Shown here piece after piece: positions 1 through 12,979 of a DNA stretch of 64,000 nt. The stretch covers positions 186,001 through 250,000 of the forward strand of contig JAANYP010002015.1 in the NCBI GenBank assembly GCA_020465985.1, in the 5' to 3' direction. Below the pieces are notes generated by a model. That model saw only the letters and a list, made by a program, of their open reading frames with translations. It was not told the DNA's origin and searched no databases. The number at the start of each line of letters is the position of its first letter. Within the stretch, counting starts at the first letter, position 1. This DNA is from Centrapalus pauciflorus. Lineage: Eukaryota > Streptophyta > Magnoliopsida > Asterales > Asteraceae. The position numbers were made by a program, and so were the translations under genes.

Positions 1-664
1 ATGGTCGTCGCAGCCGCGCTTAACGCGTCGCGACCGCGCTCACGACGAAGAACATGTCCCCTGTTTCTGTTTCAATTCTGCCCAGGGGGTGTTAACCCCC
101 AAAACTTCGATTTCCAGCATATAAAATACATGTAAATGACACCAATAAGCTCACCAAACATACCCAAACCAATTCCCATCATTTCACAACACTTAATACC
201 CAAAATTAGATTTAAAATTGGAGATTACTCACCTTTAACTTCAAGAACACTACTTGGAGGTTTCAATCCAATTTGCAGCAATTATCTTTACTTAATTTGA
301 GCTTGGAATCAATTCAGCAGCACAAAGAAACACACACACTTATCTCTGTGATTTGCACAAAAGAAGGAAGGATAAGCATACGATACACACATATACACGC
401 ATACGGATCCGGTTATTTCGCGGGTTCGACACCGATACCCGACCCAAATATTAAAAATCCACTATGTATATCATTAAATCCCATTTAATCCCGTGAATCC
501 ATAATTATAATTTATCCACTAAAATTATATCTAGAATCCACGTAATTCCCGTCCCGACACGTATAATCCACTATACGGGACGCAATTGGACCAACGCAAT
601 AATCACTATTATAATTAGTCAATAGGATAATTACACGTACCTGCTCGGGAGTTGGGGTGTTACA
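1..664 (-). mobile_element. Partial LTR of a Tekay-like gypsy retrotransposon, reverse orientation, cut by window edge
   Basis: Read on the minus strand, the sequence starts TGTAACACCCCAACTCCCGA at 664, a usual start for Tekay/Del-type gypsy LTRs in plants. It runs to the window edge through a GC-rich stretch (1-60) rich in CGCG-containing motifs. The + strand end GGGGTGTTACA is the matching LTR terminus. No coding frame is supported. The other end, PBS and internal region lie outside the window, so a solo LTR cannot be told from part of a full element. It shares its terminal motif with the LTR at 54241 but is not a close copy. Confidence 0.6.
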
Positions 665-3600
665 AGTTTCAACCAAGTGCCCAATTAGAGTATGTTGCTA
701 TAATAATGATTTTTATAAATTAAATTGTTATAATTGATAAACCTTAAAACAGATTACTATAAGGATAAATGATAACTAAATAGGTTGCTAATTGTTATAA
801 TTTGAGACAGTTTAACATGTAGCTTATGAGAGCTTATAGGAGCTCGAACTTATGGATATGGTTTTGAAAAACTCCAACTTTTAATTATCCTTAATCAGCG
901 TTTGGGTGAAAAAATTTTCGTGGAGCTTATTAAAATCTTAAGCTAATTCAAGTAGCTTTTGAAAATAGTTTGATCTTATGAGAAATAAAAATTATCAAAA
1001 TAATCTTAATTAATTATGTTTATAAGCTAATTTATTTATGGGCGATGTTAGATACACACATATCACGACAAATCTCTCATAGAAAATTAGCGGGTCCAAT
1101 GTCATTTGTAAAATGATTAAATGTGGGGGGAGTGAGCAAAATCTGAACCGCAAACCCATTAAACCGAAAAAACTGTAAAAACCAAAAACCGAAAAAACCA
1201 TAATAAATGGTTTGCGTAATTACCTCAACAGTCAACACCAAACCGAAAAAACCGAACCGAATTGCTATTTAAATTAATTTCTAAAATTTTGTGGTTATTT
1301 GAAAATACTTAAAAGTTTTTTTATGACTTGTTTAATAAATTAAAGTTTAAATTATAAATTAAAGTATCAAACTAACTAACCATTAATCAAAACTCAATTT
1401 TAATAAATCAAAGTATCGAACTAATAAATTAAGACCCAAGTCTAATAAAAACCCAAATGTAAATCATTTTCATTTATTAAATAAAATACAAGTAAAGAAA
1501 AATCCAAAATTTAGTAAGAAAATAGCCTAAGATTTTTCGGGTTTAAACCCAAAAACTAATCCCTATGTAAAAAATTGAAAACCATAAAACCCACAAATGG
1601 AAACCAAAAAACCAATAATCCAACCCAAAAAACTAGAAAAACCGCAAACGGATAAACAAAAAAATGACCGGTTCTTACATTTCACAAACCGGAAATTTCG
1701 GTTTAGGTTTTGTTTCGATCAAAAATCGGACCACACCACTAACTAATTTTGTATTTTTGCCAACCAAGATTTTAACCTAAGAAATTGTAAAAAGTTATCA
1801 TTACATTACGTTAAAAAAAGTAAAGTTAAAATGGTACATACAAATTTGGGAATTTGCTAGTTCAGAAATACAAGAATCAAGCTGTCACCGGCGCAACGGC
1901 CGGCCGGCCGCCGGCTAGCTTAATTAGACATCCGACACATATGTTTAGTATTAATTTATTATTTATTTAAGTTTAAATATTTTATATATTTGTGGATTAT
2001 TTCTATGAAAATGACTTGTTCTTTTGTGATTTGTTTTTAATCTGTGAGCAGCCGTTTGTCAAACACCCAATTTTTGGAAGTGCTCATCCACTTCAAAAGC
2101 CAACCCACACATTTATTTATTTATTCATTTATTTATAAAAATAAGATAGATATGCTTAAAGTTTATAGGATGGATTATGTTATTATTTTAAAGGTTTAAT
2201 ATGAAAAAACAATTTGATTTTCATGTTTTTACGGTTTAGTACTTGCGTGTTATTTTTTACCAATAAAATTATAAAGTTATTTATTAGTTTGTTTTTAAAA
2301 AAATTTTCTCAAAAAAGTCTTGAAGTTTCAGGATTTTTCTAGGGGAAAAGAGTGAAAACATGTTGTTTTTTGTGAAAAAACATTGGGTTGATTATGAAAA
2401 AAAAAAGTGTTTTGGAAAACCAGAATGAAAAATTATATAACGAGGACTTTCTTAGGGAAAAAATAATATGATTAGATGAAACTGTAAAAAACATGAAAAC
2501 ATGTTGCTTTTTTTCATATTAAACCTTTATTTAACTTAATAATGTATCTTTTTTAAAAATTTATCTGGTTTATCTAATGATATTTATTTGTTTTATTTGA
2601 GTAATTGTATTTTCCAAAAACTCGTTTTCATTATCCTCAAATTATAATGTGTCACAAAAAACTGAAGTGACATTAAAATTGTTTTTATAAATCATTTAAT
2701 GATTAATATGGCATAATAATCAAATAATATTTTACTTCATATGACAAACCCTTAACCCATAATTTCAATATTGATTTTTTTTTTTAAATATTCTGTATTG
2801 TTTTGAAAATAACTTTTAGAGTTTATTATTTCTTGTATATTTTTACTAGTTAAGCAACCCACATGTTATGTAGGTATATTCAGTTAAAAATTATTTTTTT
2901 TAAATTATATAAGACTAATATATAATAATAATTATAATAAAGTACTGATACTAAAATAACATAAAAATTATTAAAATAATATCAAATAAAATTCAAAATG
3001 TTATAAGCTAATTATATTAAACAAATAGTCAAGGCAAGAAAAAGATTGTATCTATAATTAAAAACAATTTTTGAATATAGTAACATTATAATGTATTGAT
3101 CCATTATTATATATTATATTGTTATATTCAATATTTATATATATTTTTATTTTACTGTAATAAATAATTTAAAATCATACTCTCGTATATAAGAAAACTT
3201 GTATTTTTTATAAAAAAAAGAATTGATTATGTTGGTAACATAATTTTAATTTTATATCAAAATTAATGAAAATATATTATAAATTTTAAAACATTTAATT
3301 ATATTGACTTTCATCAATAGTGGTTAAATTAAATAGTAATTAGTATTTGTTTTTCAAAGTAACTAAAAAAATAAATTGAAAGAGTTATATTAGGAAAATA
3401 TTTGTTTATATGTATTTGTATTAGGAGAGAAAATAATATTTTGATTAGTTGAAAAATTGACATTTATCACTAAACATTTTGGTTTATTAATATATATAGA
3501 TATAAATAGATTTTATTTATATGTATTTGTAAAATAACTTCATATGATCACTTAATGGTTGAAAGTTGAAACTGAGATTTTAAAAAAAAATCTTGAGAGT

Positions 3601-5080
3601 GTTCTAGACATGCGGCTTTTTAACTCTTTGAAAATACTTGTCTTTTAAAAAAAATATATTAAATTTTGAATTCCGGTCTTATTTTTGTTAATTATACAAA
3701 TCATTATTTGAAACCATAAACAATCTATAATTATAATAAAAAATCTAGAAAATGATATCTTGTAATGTTAATAAGTAATCAAAAAGACATTGTCAAAGCT
3801 ATATAACATAAACGACTTCCATTATTTGCACTTGAATTCGAATGTCGGTAGGTTATTTTCAATGAATGTTATAACAATTCATAAAGATCGTAATAATACA
3901 TGACAGTTGATGCCTTCAAAGGTAGGTGTTCATAGATCAACTTACACCAGTTAGGTTTTCTTCAAATTATTATAACTGATGTGACTTTACAACGTATTAA
4001 TCCAAGTTCGAAACTTGTTTTAAGAAAAAGTTCATGAGGAATTTTGTAAAACTTGAAAAGGATGTACCGATGTAATGACACATGCATATAGATATTTGTA
4101 ATTAGCAATTTTATTTCGTGACTTTTATAGTCATGATGTGTTTGGATTTGTATCTTAAAATGATTATTAACTTTTGTGTTTTGAAAGATAAAAACACAAT
4201 TTTTTTCAACCAATAATACATTAGTGACATCAGTTTTATTTTTTTTAAGCTACTTATACTACTTCCAGATATTTAAACTTATAATATTTTGATTGGGAAA
4301 CATCTTGATGAACATATTTTTATTAAAACTTAATTTAAAGTTATTCTATGATATTATTTTTTAACAACATACTTTTAGAGCATCCAAAAGGTTTACCTTT
4401 AAAAGAGGTCAACAACAGAGATGCCAATAAGAAGGTTTTTATGAAAAAATTAGGAGTGTATCGATCGTTTTCAATGTTTTACGTTTAGTTAATGAAAATT
4501 TTCATTATAAGTTTCAAAAAAAAAAAAAAAAAAATTTGTTTATTTAACAACAATTTCTTATATTTTTATTTTATTTTTTTAAATATCATTTTTTATACTC
4601 TCTCTTATTTTTGTATTACCTACCCAATACTTTTTTATAATATTCTATTTCTCTCTCTTAATTTTCTATCAATTTATAATCATTATCTTATTTTTCTTAA
4701 AACTAAAACTTTATTATCTAAACAAGTTTTTACTTTTTATAAAAATCTTTGTCTTTATACTGAAAACCATAAATTAAAAACTGAAATTGAAAAAATTACC
4801 AGTTTTCGTCAACTAAACGCAAAAAGTTCTCAGTTAAAAGACCTCAGGGAATGAGAAGCAAAAGACAAAAAAAAAAAGCCCTTTTCTTTTTAAAATAATG
4901 AGTTTTTAAGATTGCAGATTTTATTTTCACGAAATTTGGTTTTTTATAAATTCAGGATTATAAAAGTGTGTGTGGCTAACGCGTTTGAAAAGTTCCCAAC
5001 GGAAAAACCTGTCGTTTTCTCTGCTTTCCCTCGTCAATTTCTGCGACTCTCACTCGCTACCCGCCACTCCTCTTCCTGTA
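665..5080. other. AT-rich intergenic region upstream of the kinase gene
   Basis: No gene is supported here. Composition is strongly A/T, with homopolymer runs and many stops in all frames. ORFs in the stretch (for example 3962-4213 and 4492-4854) translate to F/I/Y/N/K-rich low-complexity sequence. A short GC island at 1886-1916 contains GGCCGGCCGGCCG. A CGGTTT-type dispersed repeat occupies 1128-1745 and is listed separately. Confidence 0.6.
1128..1745. repeat. Dispersed repeat rich in AAACCGAAAAACC / CGGTTTTTCGG
   Basis: The stretch begins near GGGGAGTGAGCA and is dominated by AACCGAAAAACCG-type words, ending near GAAATTTCGGTTTAGG. Two other blocks, at about 9100-9310 and 50283-50560, carry the same CGGTT/AACCG vocabulary and GTGAGCA or GTGTGCA-like edges. 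This suggests an old dispersed repeat family. No coding capacity or clear terminal repeats are visible, so class assignment is not possible by eye. Confidence 0.4.
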
Positions 5081-5082
5081 TC

Positions 5083-5110
5083 TATATATACACACACACA
5101 CACACACACA
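5083..5110 (+). promoter_or_regulatory. Candidate TATA box and adjoining (CA)n tract of the kinase gene
   Basis: TATATATA at 5083-5090 runs straight into (CA)n to 5110, about 420 bp before the kinase ATG at 5515. The stretch after it is less A/T-rich and looks like a transcribed leader. No transcript evidence is available; a 5'UTR intron cannot be excluded. Confidence 0.3.
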
Positions 5111-5514
5111 AACGTCTGAATGAAGAGTCCTGGAGACACATTCAAACCCAGAAAAAGTCCTTTACTTTCCAAGAGATTTTTAACTTTTTATATATTATGA
5201 TATAGACCTGGTAATCCCATAGTAAATTACAATGTTTCCGATCATATTCACCGATCTTTTGTTCTTTCCTTCAAATCTACATCTTTCCCACCTCACAATT
5301 TCATTGAAGTAATCAAGATTTTTCAGTATTCGGATTTATAAAAGTGTTTTACTCTGTTGTTGGTGATTTGCACACCAAGTGTTTGTTTATATGTCAAACT
5401 CACTTTTTCTTTAGTGAAACTGAAAAGGGTACATCAAACATGAGTTTTTTTCTGTATTAGTTGTCTATTTTTGAATAAAGTGTTTGTTGGTAGAAGGATT
5501 AGTTTGAATTTTAG

Positions 5515-7788
5515 ATGGGAAATGTGTGTGTGGGATCATCATGTTACTCGAAAGATGGGTTCTTCCAATCGATATCGTATCCGTACTGGTGGTCTAGATC
5601 ACCGGATTTGATCTATTACAAGGACGGAGAATTTAGCAAACAACCGCCGTCGAATGAACTTGATCCTAAAGCTCCTGTGCTTATTCAAAAGACGCCTCCT
5701 CGGTTGGTAATCATAGCAAAAAACGAGCCTAAACCATCTCAATATCCTAATGTTTCTAATCAGGAAATGAAGGAAGATGCTAAAAAAACAGAATACATGG
5801 TGATAGTGAAGCAACAACAGAGTAAATCATCACAACCAAAGGTGACTTCTAATGTTAAAAATCCGGCTGATGTGAAGAGAATGTTAAGTGCAGGTTTACG
5901 AGCCGATAAAGTGTTGAAAACCAAAACTGGGCATTTGAAAGAGTACTATAACTTGGGTCCGAAATTAGGACATGGTCAATTTGGTACTACTTTTCTTTGC
6001 ATAGAAAAGACTACTGGCAAAGAATTCGCCTGCAAATCGATCGCTAAGAGGAAGCTGCTCACTGATGAAGATGTGGAGGATGTTAGGAGGGAAATCGAAA
6101 TCATGCATCATTTGTCTGGACACCCTAATGTGGTTTCGATTCAAGGGGCTTATGAGGACTCTGTAGCGGTTCATTTGGTGATGGAACTTTGTGCTGGAGG
6201 TGAACTGTTCGATAGGATTACCAAGAAAGGACATTATTCCGAGAGAAAGGCAGCTGATCTTGCTAGGACTATTGTTGGTGTGATCGAGGCTTGTCATTCT
6301 TTGGGTGTGATGCACCGCGATTTGAAGCCGGAGAACTTTCTTTTTGTCGATGAACATGAAGATTCGCCTCTAAAAACCATCGATTTTGGACTATCGGTTT
6401 TCTTTAAGCCAGGTACATTTCGGATCATATCTTTGTCATTGAAACTATTGCTAGTAGTTCTGTATGTATAGTTCTGATAAATTACAATATAAATTTCAGG
6501 GGAAACTTTTGTCGATGTGGTCGGAAGTCCTTACTATGTTGCACCCGAAGTTTTGCTTAAAAATTATGGTCCGGAAGCAGATATATGGAGTGCTGGTGTG
6601 ATCCTTTACATTCTTCTTTGTGGGGTGCCTCCATTTTGGGGAGGTGAGTCTGTAAAACTACAATAATTCGATAAATAGTCTCGTGGTTCATCGAAGTTAA
6701 CCACTTTTTACATTCTTGACTTTGATACAGAATCTGAAAACGAAATATTCGAAGAGGTTTTGCGGGGTAAACTTGACTTCTCCTCAGATCCATGGCCTAG
6801 TATATCAGATAGTGCTAAAGATTTGGTTAGGAAAATGCTCATTAGAGATCCCAGAAAGCGGATAACGGCCCATGGAGTTCTTTGTAAGTCTTATAACTTC
6901 TTCGATTGGTTGACTTCTTATTGACGTATGTAAATCTTATCATTTTATCATTCTGGTTCTTGCTATCGTCACCATAGGCCACCCATGGATCAGCGAAGAT
7001 GGTGTAGCTCCAGATAAGCCTCTCGATTCTGCTGTCTTGAGTCGCTTAACGCAGTTTTCTGCCATGAACAAGTTCAAGAAAATGGCTCTTCGGGTCATCG
7101 CGTCAAAACTCTCAGAGGAAGAAATAGCAGGCTTAAAACAAATGTTCAAGATAATAGATACAGACAACAGTGGTTATATTACTTTCGAAGAACTTAAGGC
7201 TGGACTCAAGCGATTCGGTTCTAATCTTAAAGAGTCAGAGATTTATGATCTAATGAGATCTGTAAGTTTCCAGGTTTCTTTTTCGCTTTTCTTGATTGCA
7301 TTTCGTTGAATTTACTGATCATTTAAACTGAAAACGCAGGCTGATATCGATAATAGTGGTACTATTGACTACGAAGAATTTGTAGCTGCAACATTGCATA
7401 TGAACAAAGTAAATAAAGAAGATCATTTATTTGCGGCTTTTTCGTATTTTGATAAAGATGGTAGTGGTTATATCACCCTTGATGAACTACAACAAGCCTG
7501 CAAAGAATTCGGAGTAGATGAAGTTCATTTAGAAGAAATTATAAAAGAAGCCGATCAAAACAACGTATGTCTGCCTATACGAATCAAATCTCGTCAGATT
7601 CATTTAAAAAGATTGAGAATTTTTGTATTGAATTTGCTTGTATCGATATGTTAACTTGCGCGCAGGATGGCCGTATAGATTACAACGAGTTTGTTGCGAT
7701 GATGCACAGCGGAAGCACCATTTCGACAATGAAGCAGTCTAACGATGATTTTAGCGTTACGTTCGGGGAGCCGGTGCCGGTTTGTTGA
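5515..7788 (+). CDS. Calcium-dependent protein kinase (CDPK, CPK1/CPK2-like), six exons
   Basis: Ca2+-activated Ser/Thr kinase. Exons by reading frame and GT-AG sites: 5515-6412, 6500-6643, 6731-6883, 6978-7261, 7340-7564, 7666-7788; together 1,827 nt, 608 aa plus stop. The N-terminus MGNVCVGSS has Gly2 (myristoylation) and Cys5 (palmitoylation), so membrane attachment is expected. After a variable domain (1-145) comes the kinase: GHGQFG loop at 152-157, ATP lysine 174, HRDLKPEN from 267, DFG from 290, YYVAPE activation segment. An autoinhibitory junction (about 405-447, LSRLTQFSAMNKFKKMALRV) leads to four complete EF-hand loops starting at 459, 495, 531 and 565. All key residues are present and no frameshift is seen. 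The length and N-terminus resemble Arabidopsis CPK1 and CPK2 (family knowledge; exact orthology not tested). The start is the first in-frame ATG and fits the acylation motif. Confidence 0.95.
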
Positions 7789-10584
7789 TATGAATTTGTT
7801 GATTGTTTTTGCTTCTAATGTTAGATTTTTGAATGCTCATGTAGTTCATTGCCATTAGGTGTTGTATTTTGACTTGTAAAATGCACAAATGTCTTTATAT
7901 ACACACACGTGAAATGAAAATAAGACTTCGTGTATTGTACACTAACTTTGATAAATATATGAAATTGTGACTTGGAGAATGGGGTCGGAGATTACCAGAC
8001 ACCCCATTCTCCATCACTGTCACCGATTCTCGATGATCCATACTATCTCGTGTGAAATAAGTTTATCCTTGTTTCCATTGTGATTAGGATCGATGATTTT
8101 TCTTCATCCTTGAAAATTAGAAAAAATATGAACTTGAAATTATAGTTTGGTGAAAAAAAAATGTAATTAAATTATAAAGTAAACAAAAGAAAAATAATAA
8201 TTTATAATATATAACTACTGTTAAAAGAATAAATAAATTAACATTTTTTTTCTGTTGAAAAAAAAAAAAATTGTATCTATTTTAGTTAATTAAAGCTTGT
8301 GTGGTACTTCTTCTCATTGTATGAGGCGGTTAGTGATCCCACCTCAACCTCACTCGTGTTAATCATCATCATCAATATCAATAATAATAATAATGATAAT
8401 GATAATAATAATAATAATATTGTTGTTGTGTTGTTTAATTACAAAGCTATAAATATTACAAAAGTTGTATTTCTTACAATTTAGATTTTAAATCATAATT
8501 AATTCTAGGTATAGATGAAAACGAGTAAACGATATCAGATAAGTTATATCGATTGATTCTATTTCGTTCGTCAAAAATATATAATTCTTTTTATATAATT
8601 TATGAAATTATATGATAATTAAATTTATCTATAAATAAATACTAATAACCAAAGAATTAAATCTAACATTATAATACAAAAGCTCAAACCGAAAACCCAA
8701 CCCATTGATAAAGAAATCTTGAAAAATCAAGTCGTTATGAATTTACAACTGTTATAATATGTTAATCATGGGACAAGTAATATGATAAGTCAACTCATTA
8801 GGTGTGTGCACGGGCACATTTACTTGGAGTGATTAGAAGGTCAAGCAACCTCGATAAATTTTTTATTTATATGTATGTTTTGTCAAAAAAACATTTCGAT
8901 CCCAGTTTTTTAAATAAAAACCAAACTCTATTCTTTAAAAAAAAACACAAAAAGTCATGTTTTAAGGACAATTTGAATAAAATGACTTTGATATTCGAGC
9001 TATATTATATTTTTTTATTAAGGATATGATTTTTAAACCGACCATCATAAAAATATGAAAATTTAATCCTAAGTTTTATTTTTGGATCTGCCACTGAGAG
9101 TGTGCAGCGGTTTAAAACCGGATCGAATCGAGAACCGAAAATTTTTAAAAAATTAGAACCCAGAAGCAGTTCAATTCCAGTCTTTTCAACTTTTATAATA
9201 CAAAAATGCAAAACCAAACCATGAATATCATCTACCAAGATTCAAATCGAATACAACTGATTGGGTCCGGATTCGATTTTACCCGTTTGAATCGTTTAAT
9301 ACTCATTTCTACAAATCCCCTAAAACGTGGATTTGGACTGCCTTGGCACACTTGGAAAATCCAACGGCCCAGATTGCAGCATTAAATATGATTTCTTAGC
9401 CGTCGATTTCGAAAAATACATTAGGATGCACGTTAAGACAGCTCAATTCTACGGGGTTGTTAGGGTACAAAAGGGTCAGCAACGTGGGACCAATCACACT
9501 CTTTCTTTCTGCCACGCTGGCACCATCTCATTCTTCACCCGTTTTTTTCCCTGTTTCCCGCCCACGTTCTCTCACCATCTATTTGTCTTTTTTGATCCTT
9601 CTAAGTTTAAATTTCCAATTTTAGTCCCTTAACTATAATTTTGTATATATATATTTTTTTTGTGTGCTGTTTTTTCTTTAATAAAAACTCACTGAAAATT
9701 ATTATTCAATATAACTTAACCATTTTATTCTCCAAAAAACACAAATAAAGTTTTTAGAGCCCTAAACCAATTAAAACTCACAGAATCAGTCTAAAGGTAA
9801 GTTGTAACCTGCTATGCATGTTACTGTGCTTATTCTATTTTGTAAAAAACTATCAAAATATAATGAACGGGAGACTTAATAGAAAAAGTTTTATACTTTG
9901 ATGGTTTTTACAAAACAGATTTAACTATTTTAACCTATTATAACAGGTTAAAGGATGAATTTAAAAGATTTAAACAGTTTGGGGACTTATCAGAAAAAAT
10001 TGAAACGAGTACTTAATCGAAAAAAAAATTATACTTTGATTATTTTTTGCATAATTTTCCCTAAATTGCCGACAAAGATAATATAAAATTTAAAATTTGA
10101 TAATAAAGATAAAATTCAAATTTGATAAAAAAAATGTATTGGTGACCAGTTAACATGGTAAATTATGAATTTCATAATCTTGTTGGGTCCAAGAAATTGA
10201 ATTTCATATCCATTCTTGTCGATAATAGAATTTCTTGAATTTTTTATTGGTCTAAAAGATTTTAATTTCATGTTATTTTGGATAATTTTTTCGAGAAAAT
10301 AATTCAGTAAATTTAATAACGAATAAAGAAACTAAAATCTATAAACTATAAAAAAAAACCCCAAACAATTAAACAAATAAAACATATGCTTGAACTATTA
10401 AACATGTTCTTCAAGATTCTTTTAATCAACAAACAGTAATGTACATTTCGAAACAGGTTTCCAAAACATGTGATTAATTCAAAAAAGGGGGTTAAAATAA
10501 GGGTACGATACAATATATTATTAAATTGTTTTTGTCATTATCCCCTTAATATAAGATTATAATCAGTTTTAAGAAACATAATTA
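7789..10584. other. Intergenic region between the kinase and the WVD2-like gene
   Basis: The first 150 bp are probably the kinase 3'UTR. The rest is AT-rich with an (AAT)n-like microsatellite at about 8370-8420 and a CGGTT-type repeat at 9100-9310. A less AT-rich patch at 9320-9570 contains ATCCAACGGCCCAGATT and looks promoter-like. It is followed by a leader-like stretch with a good splice donor (AAAG|GTAAGTTG) at about 9796, which could be an alternative 5'UTR exon of the downstream gene. The 101-codon ORF at 9327 overlaps this patch and shows no recognisable domain. Confidence 0.4.
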
Positions 10585-10625
10585 CCCACCCCATCCCCCC
10601 CACCCCCACCCCCACCCCACCCCAC
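10585..10625 (-). promoter_or_regulatory. C-rich tract; G-quadruplex motif on the minus strand upstream of the WVD2-like gene
   Basis: The + strand reads as at least seven runs of three or more C separated by single A (or AT). The minus strand is therefore a strong G-quadruplex motif and the + strand a possible i-motif. It lies about 100-190 bp upstream of the presumed transcribed leader (about 10690-10811), a position consistent with a core-promoter element. Confidence 0.6.
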
Positions 10626-10811
10626 CAACTCATCCATGATCGGGTCCATCCATGACCCTCTCCTTCTGTCATATACCCAAAAAAAAAAAAAAAAAACTAA
10701 CTTTCTTTAACATTTGAATTTTAAAGCCCAATTCTCCTTCTTGTTCTTCAGTTTACACAGATCATTCATCCTCAAGATTTTCCATTAAATCTCAAAAAAA
10801 AAAAAAAAAAG

Positions 10812-11271
10812 GTATACCCTTAATCCCTCATCGTTCATCTTACTTCCAAAAGATTTCTTTTTCTTTTTTCTTTCAAAAAGTTGGTTGATTTATTGGTTAT
10901 ATTTTGAGTTTTTGACAGTTTCAACTTCTGGGTCTTCTGTAGTTTGCAGTTTTTGTTGGATCGTTTTCATGTTTATCTAATGATTCATCTTTCTTTTCAT
11001 TGAATTTTGTGTTTAAAAAACGAGTGTTGTTCTTCGGTTTTTCTAGGCAGACAAGAGAGGGAAAAAAGAAAAACTAACTTGTGTATAATATATTAGCAAA
11101 TCTGAGATTCATTTCTGGGTTTAATCTGGGGTTTGTTTAATTTATTGTTTAATGTTCTTCCAATACTTTTTCAGTTTTGATTATCTATATACAAGATGAT
11201 AATATGTATAGAAGAAATAGTACGTTGCCATAATTCGTTAAGAAATTAAAGTGAATTGTGTTTTCGAATAG
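10812..11271 (+). other. 5'UTR intron of the WVD2-like gene
   Basis: A donor G|GTATACC at 10812 follows a pyrimidine- and A-rich leader. The acceptor TTTTCGAATAG ends at 11271, five bases before the ATG at 11277. The intervening 460 bp is T-rich and lacks a long frame. A leader intron just upstream of the start is common in plant genes. Inferred from splice signals only. Confidence 0.55.
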
Positions 11272-11276
11272 GAATC

Positions 11277-12979
11277 ATGGAGGAGTCTGGAAATGGGGTT
11301 CCTTTAGAAACTCAAAATAATGTTATTGTTGAAGTTGTTGAAGATATGGATACAAATGTTGCAGAAGATTCCGAAAACTCGAAGAAAGTTGATGAAGAAG
11401 ATCTTGTTGATTCATCAAGAACAACAGGAGTGAATGAATCTTCTGAGAGTATTCTTACTGACCCGAAAAACCAAACTTCGGATTCGAAACCGGAAATGGC
11501 TAAAGATGATGCTAGTACTAGTACATTCCCTCGTAAGCCAAAACCGCGTCTTTCTCAGAGTTTATCTGCGAAAAAAACCGATGGTTCAAGTGATGGACAA
11601 CCCATTACCACGAAGACAAAGCCGCGAATTGCTTCTTCTCGTTCACATCCTGCGAGTAATCGAGCTTCCAGTGGATTGAAACCAAAGCAAGTGAGTTTCG
11701 ACCGCCTTTTTGTGTTTGGTTTTGATACTTAATTGATCGTTGTTCGTTTGTTTTTGTTTGATTTAGCTTAAAAACACCGATGGAAGCGAAGATTGTCCTC
11801 CTCAACAGTCCAAGTAAGTTAAACCTTAAAAAAAAACTTGATAGATGAAAAGAATTCGATTTGTTTGAAGTTGATTCACATTTGCAGATCACTTGATCAT
11901 CGCTCGAAACCAATCAAAACTGCTCGGTCCAATGACGATGATGCCAGTTCCTCTGCTTCACCGTATTGTTCTTAACTTAAAAAACCTTATTATAATCATG
12001 CCATGATCCATTCTTTAACTTTTGATCGACGAACTTTTTTGTTTTTGGTTAGAATCACCACTCCTGGCGGTCGTCGTAGGAACAGCACCTCTGCATTTTC
12101 TTTCAGATCAGATGAACGAGCCGAAAGTCGAAAAGCGGTACGTTATACATATATAATACGATATATATATATTTATACATTCATGCTTTCTTTCATTTAC
12201 TAGCTTCGGTTTCTTCAAATGATCGATGAAACGGATATATGATTGATTGATCTTTATACACAAACTAGTTTTTTTCCAAGATACAAGAGAAAGTTCATGC
12301 AAAAGAAATGGAAAAGACTAATTTGCAAGCTAAGTCAAAGGTATGATTTCTTCAAGTTTAACAAGTTAAATTAACCGGATTTCGAATTGAATTCGTGCGA
12401 CAAATCTATGCAGGAAAGCGAGGAAAAGGAGATAAAGATGTTGAGGAAGAGTTTGACGTTTAAAGCTACGCCGATGCCAAGTTTTTACAAAGAACCGTTT
12501 CCAGAACCTGTTCTCAAGAAGGTACGACGAACACATGTTTCTATTCGTGTGCTACGATTACGTGAATTGGCTAATGTGCGCGTTTTTGTGTTTTATAGAT
12601 ACCAACGACCCGTCCTAAATCACCTAAGTTGGGTAGAGCCAAAAGCTCGGTGGCTGCAGTGACCAAGTCCTTGGAAAATTTGGAGACCGGTCAAGATAGC
12701 CCACGAGCCACTAGGGACCGAACCGTGTCACATAGGTTGAACCCCACGAAACGTGACAAAGATACTGCTGCGAGTTCCAAGAATCCGAACAGAAAATCTT
12801 TGTCCAAAACAACACAAGTCAAGACTGAAAAGGCCTTAAAAACAGAAACTAAAGAGGAGGATCCGATAGCTTGCGATGAAGTTGAAGTTTGTATAGAACC
12901 CGAGGAACGTGGAGTTGGCACGAGCACGCCCGATCAGGCTACGACGACACCCGCAGACGATATCGTTGTTGGAGGTTGA
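11277..12979 (+). CDS. WVD2-like / TPX2 C-terminal domain microtubule-associated protein, seven coding exons
   Basis: Binds and organises cortical microtubules (family role). Coding exons: 11277-11690, 11767-11813, 11888-11962, 12053-12137, 12269-12340, 12414-12521, 12599-12979; 1,182 nt, 393 aa plus stop. All junctions are GT-AG and keep frame. Residues 1-190 are acidic then Ser/Thr/Lys-rich and look disordered. The TPX2 domain spans about 194-263: FSFRSDERAESRKAFFSK, then a Lys/Glu helical stretch (KIQEKVHAKE, matching the family KLEEK-type core), then LRKSLTFKATPMPSFY. The tail is basic (TTRPKSPKLGRAKSS) and ends acidic. An in-frame upstream ATG at 11256 lies in the leader intron, so 11277 is preferred. 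This fits WVD2-LIKE proteins; which paralogue it is cannot be decided from sequence alone. Confidence 0.9.

Noticed and set aside
4492..4854. 120-codon ORF rich in F, I, L, Y
   Set aside because: AT-rich low-complexity DNA with homopolymer A runs; no domain, no gene-like codon pattern; hydrophobicity follows from T content.
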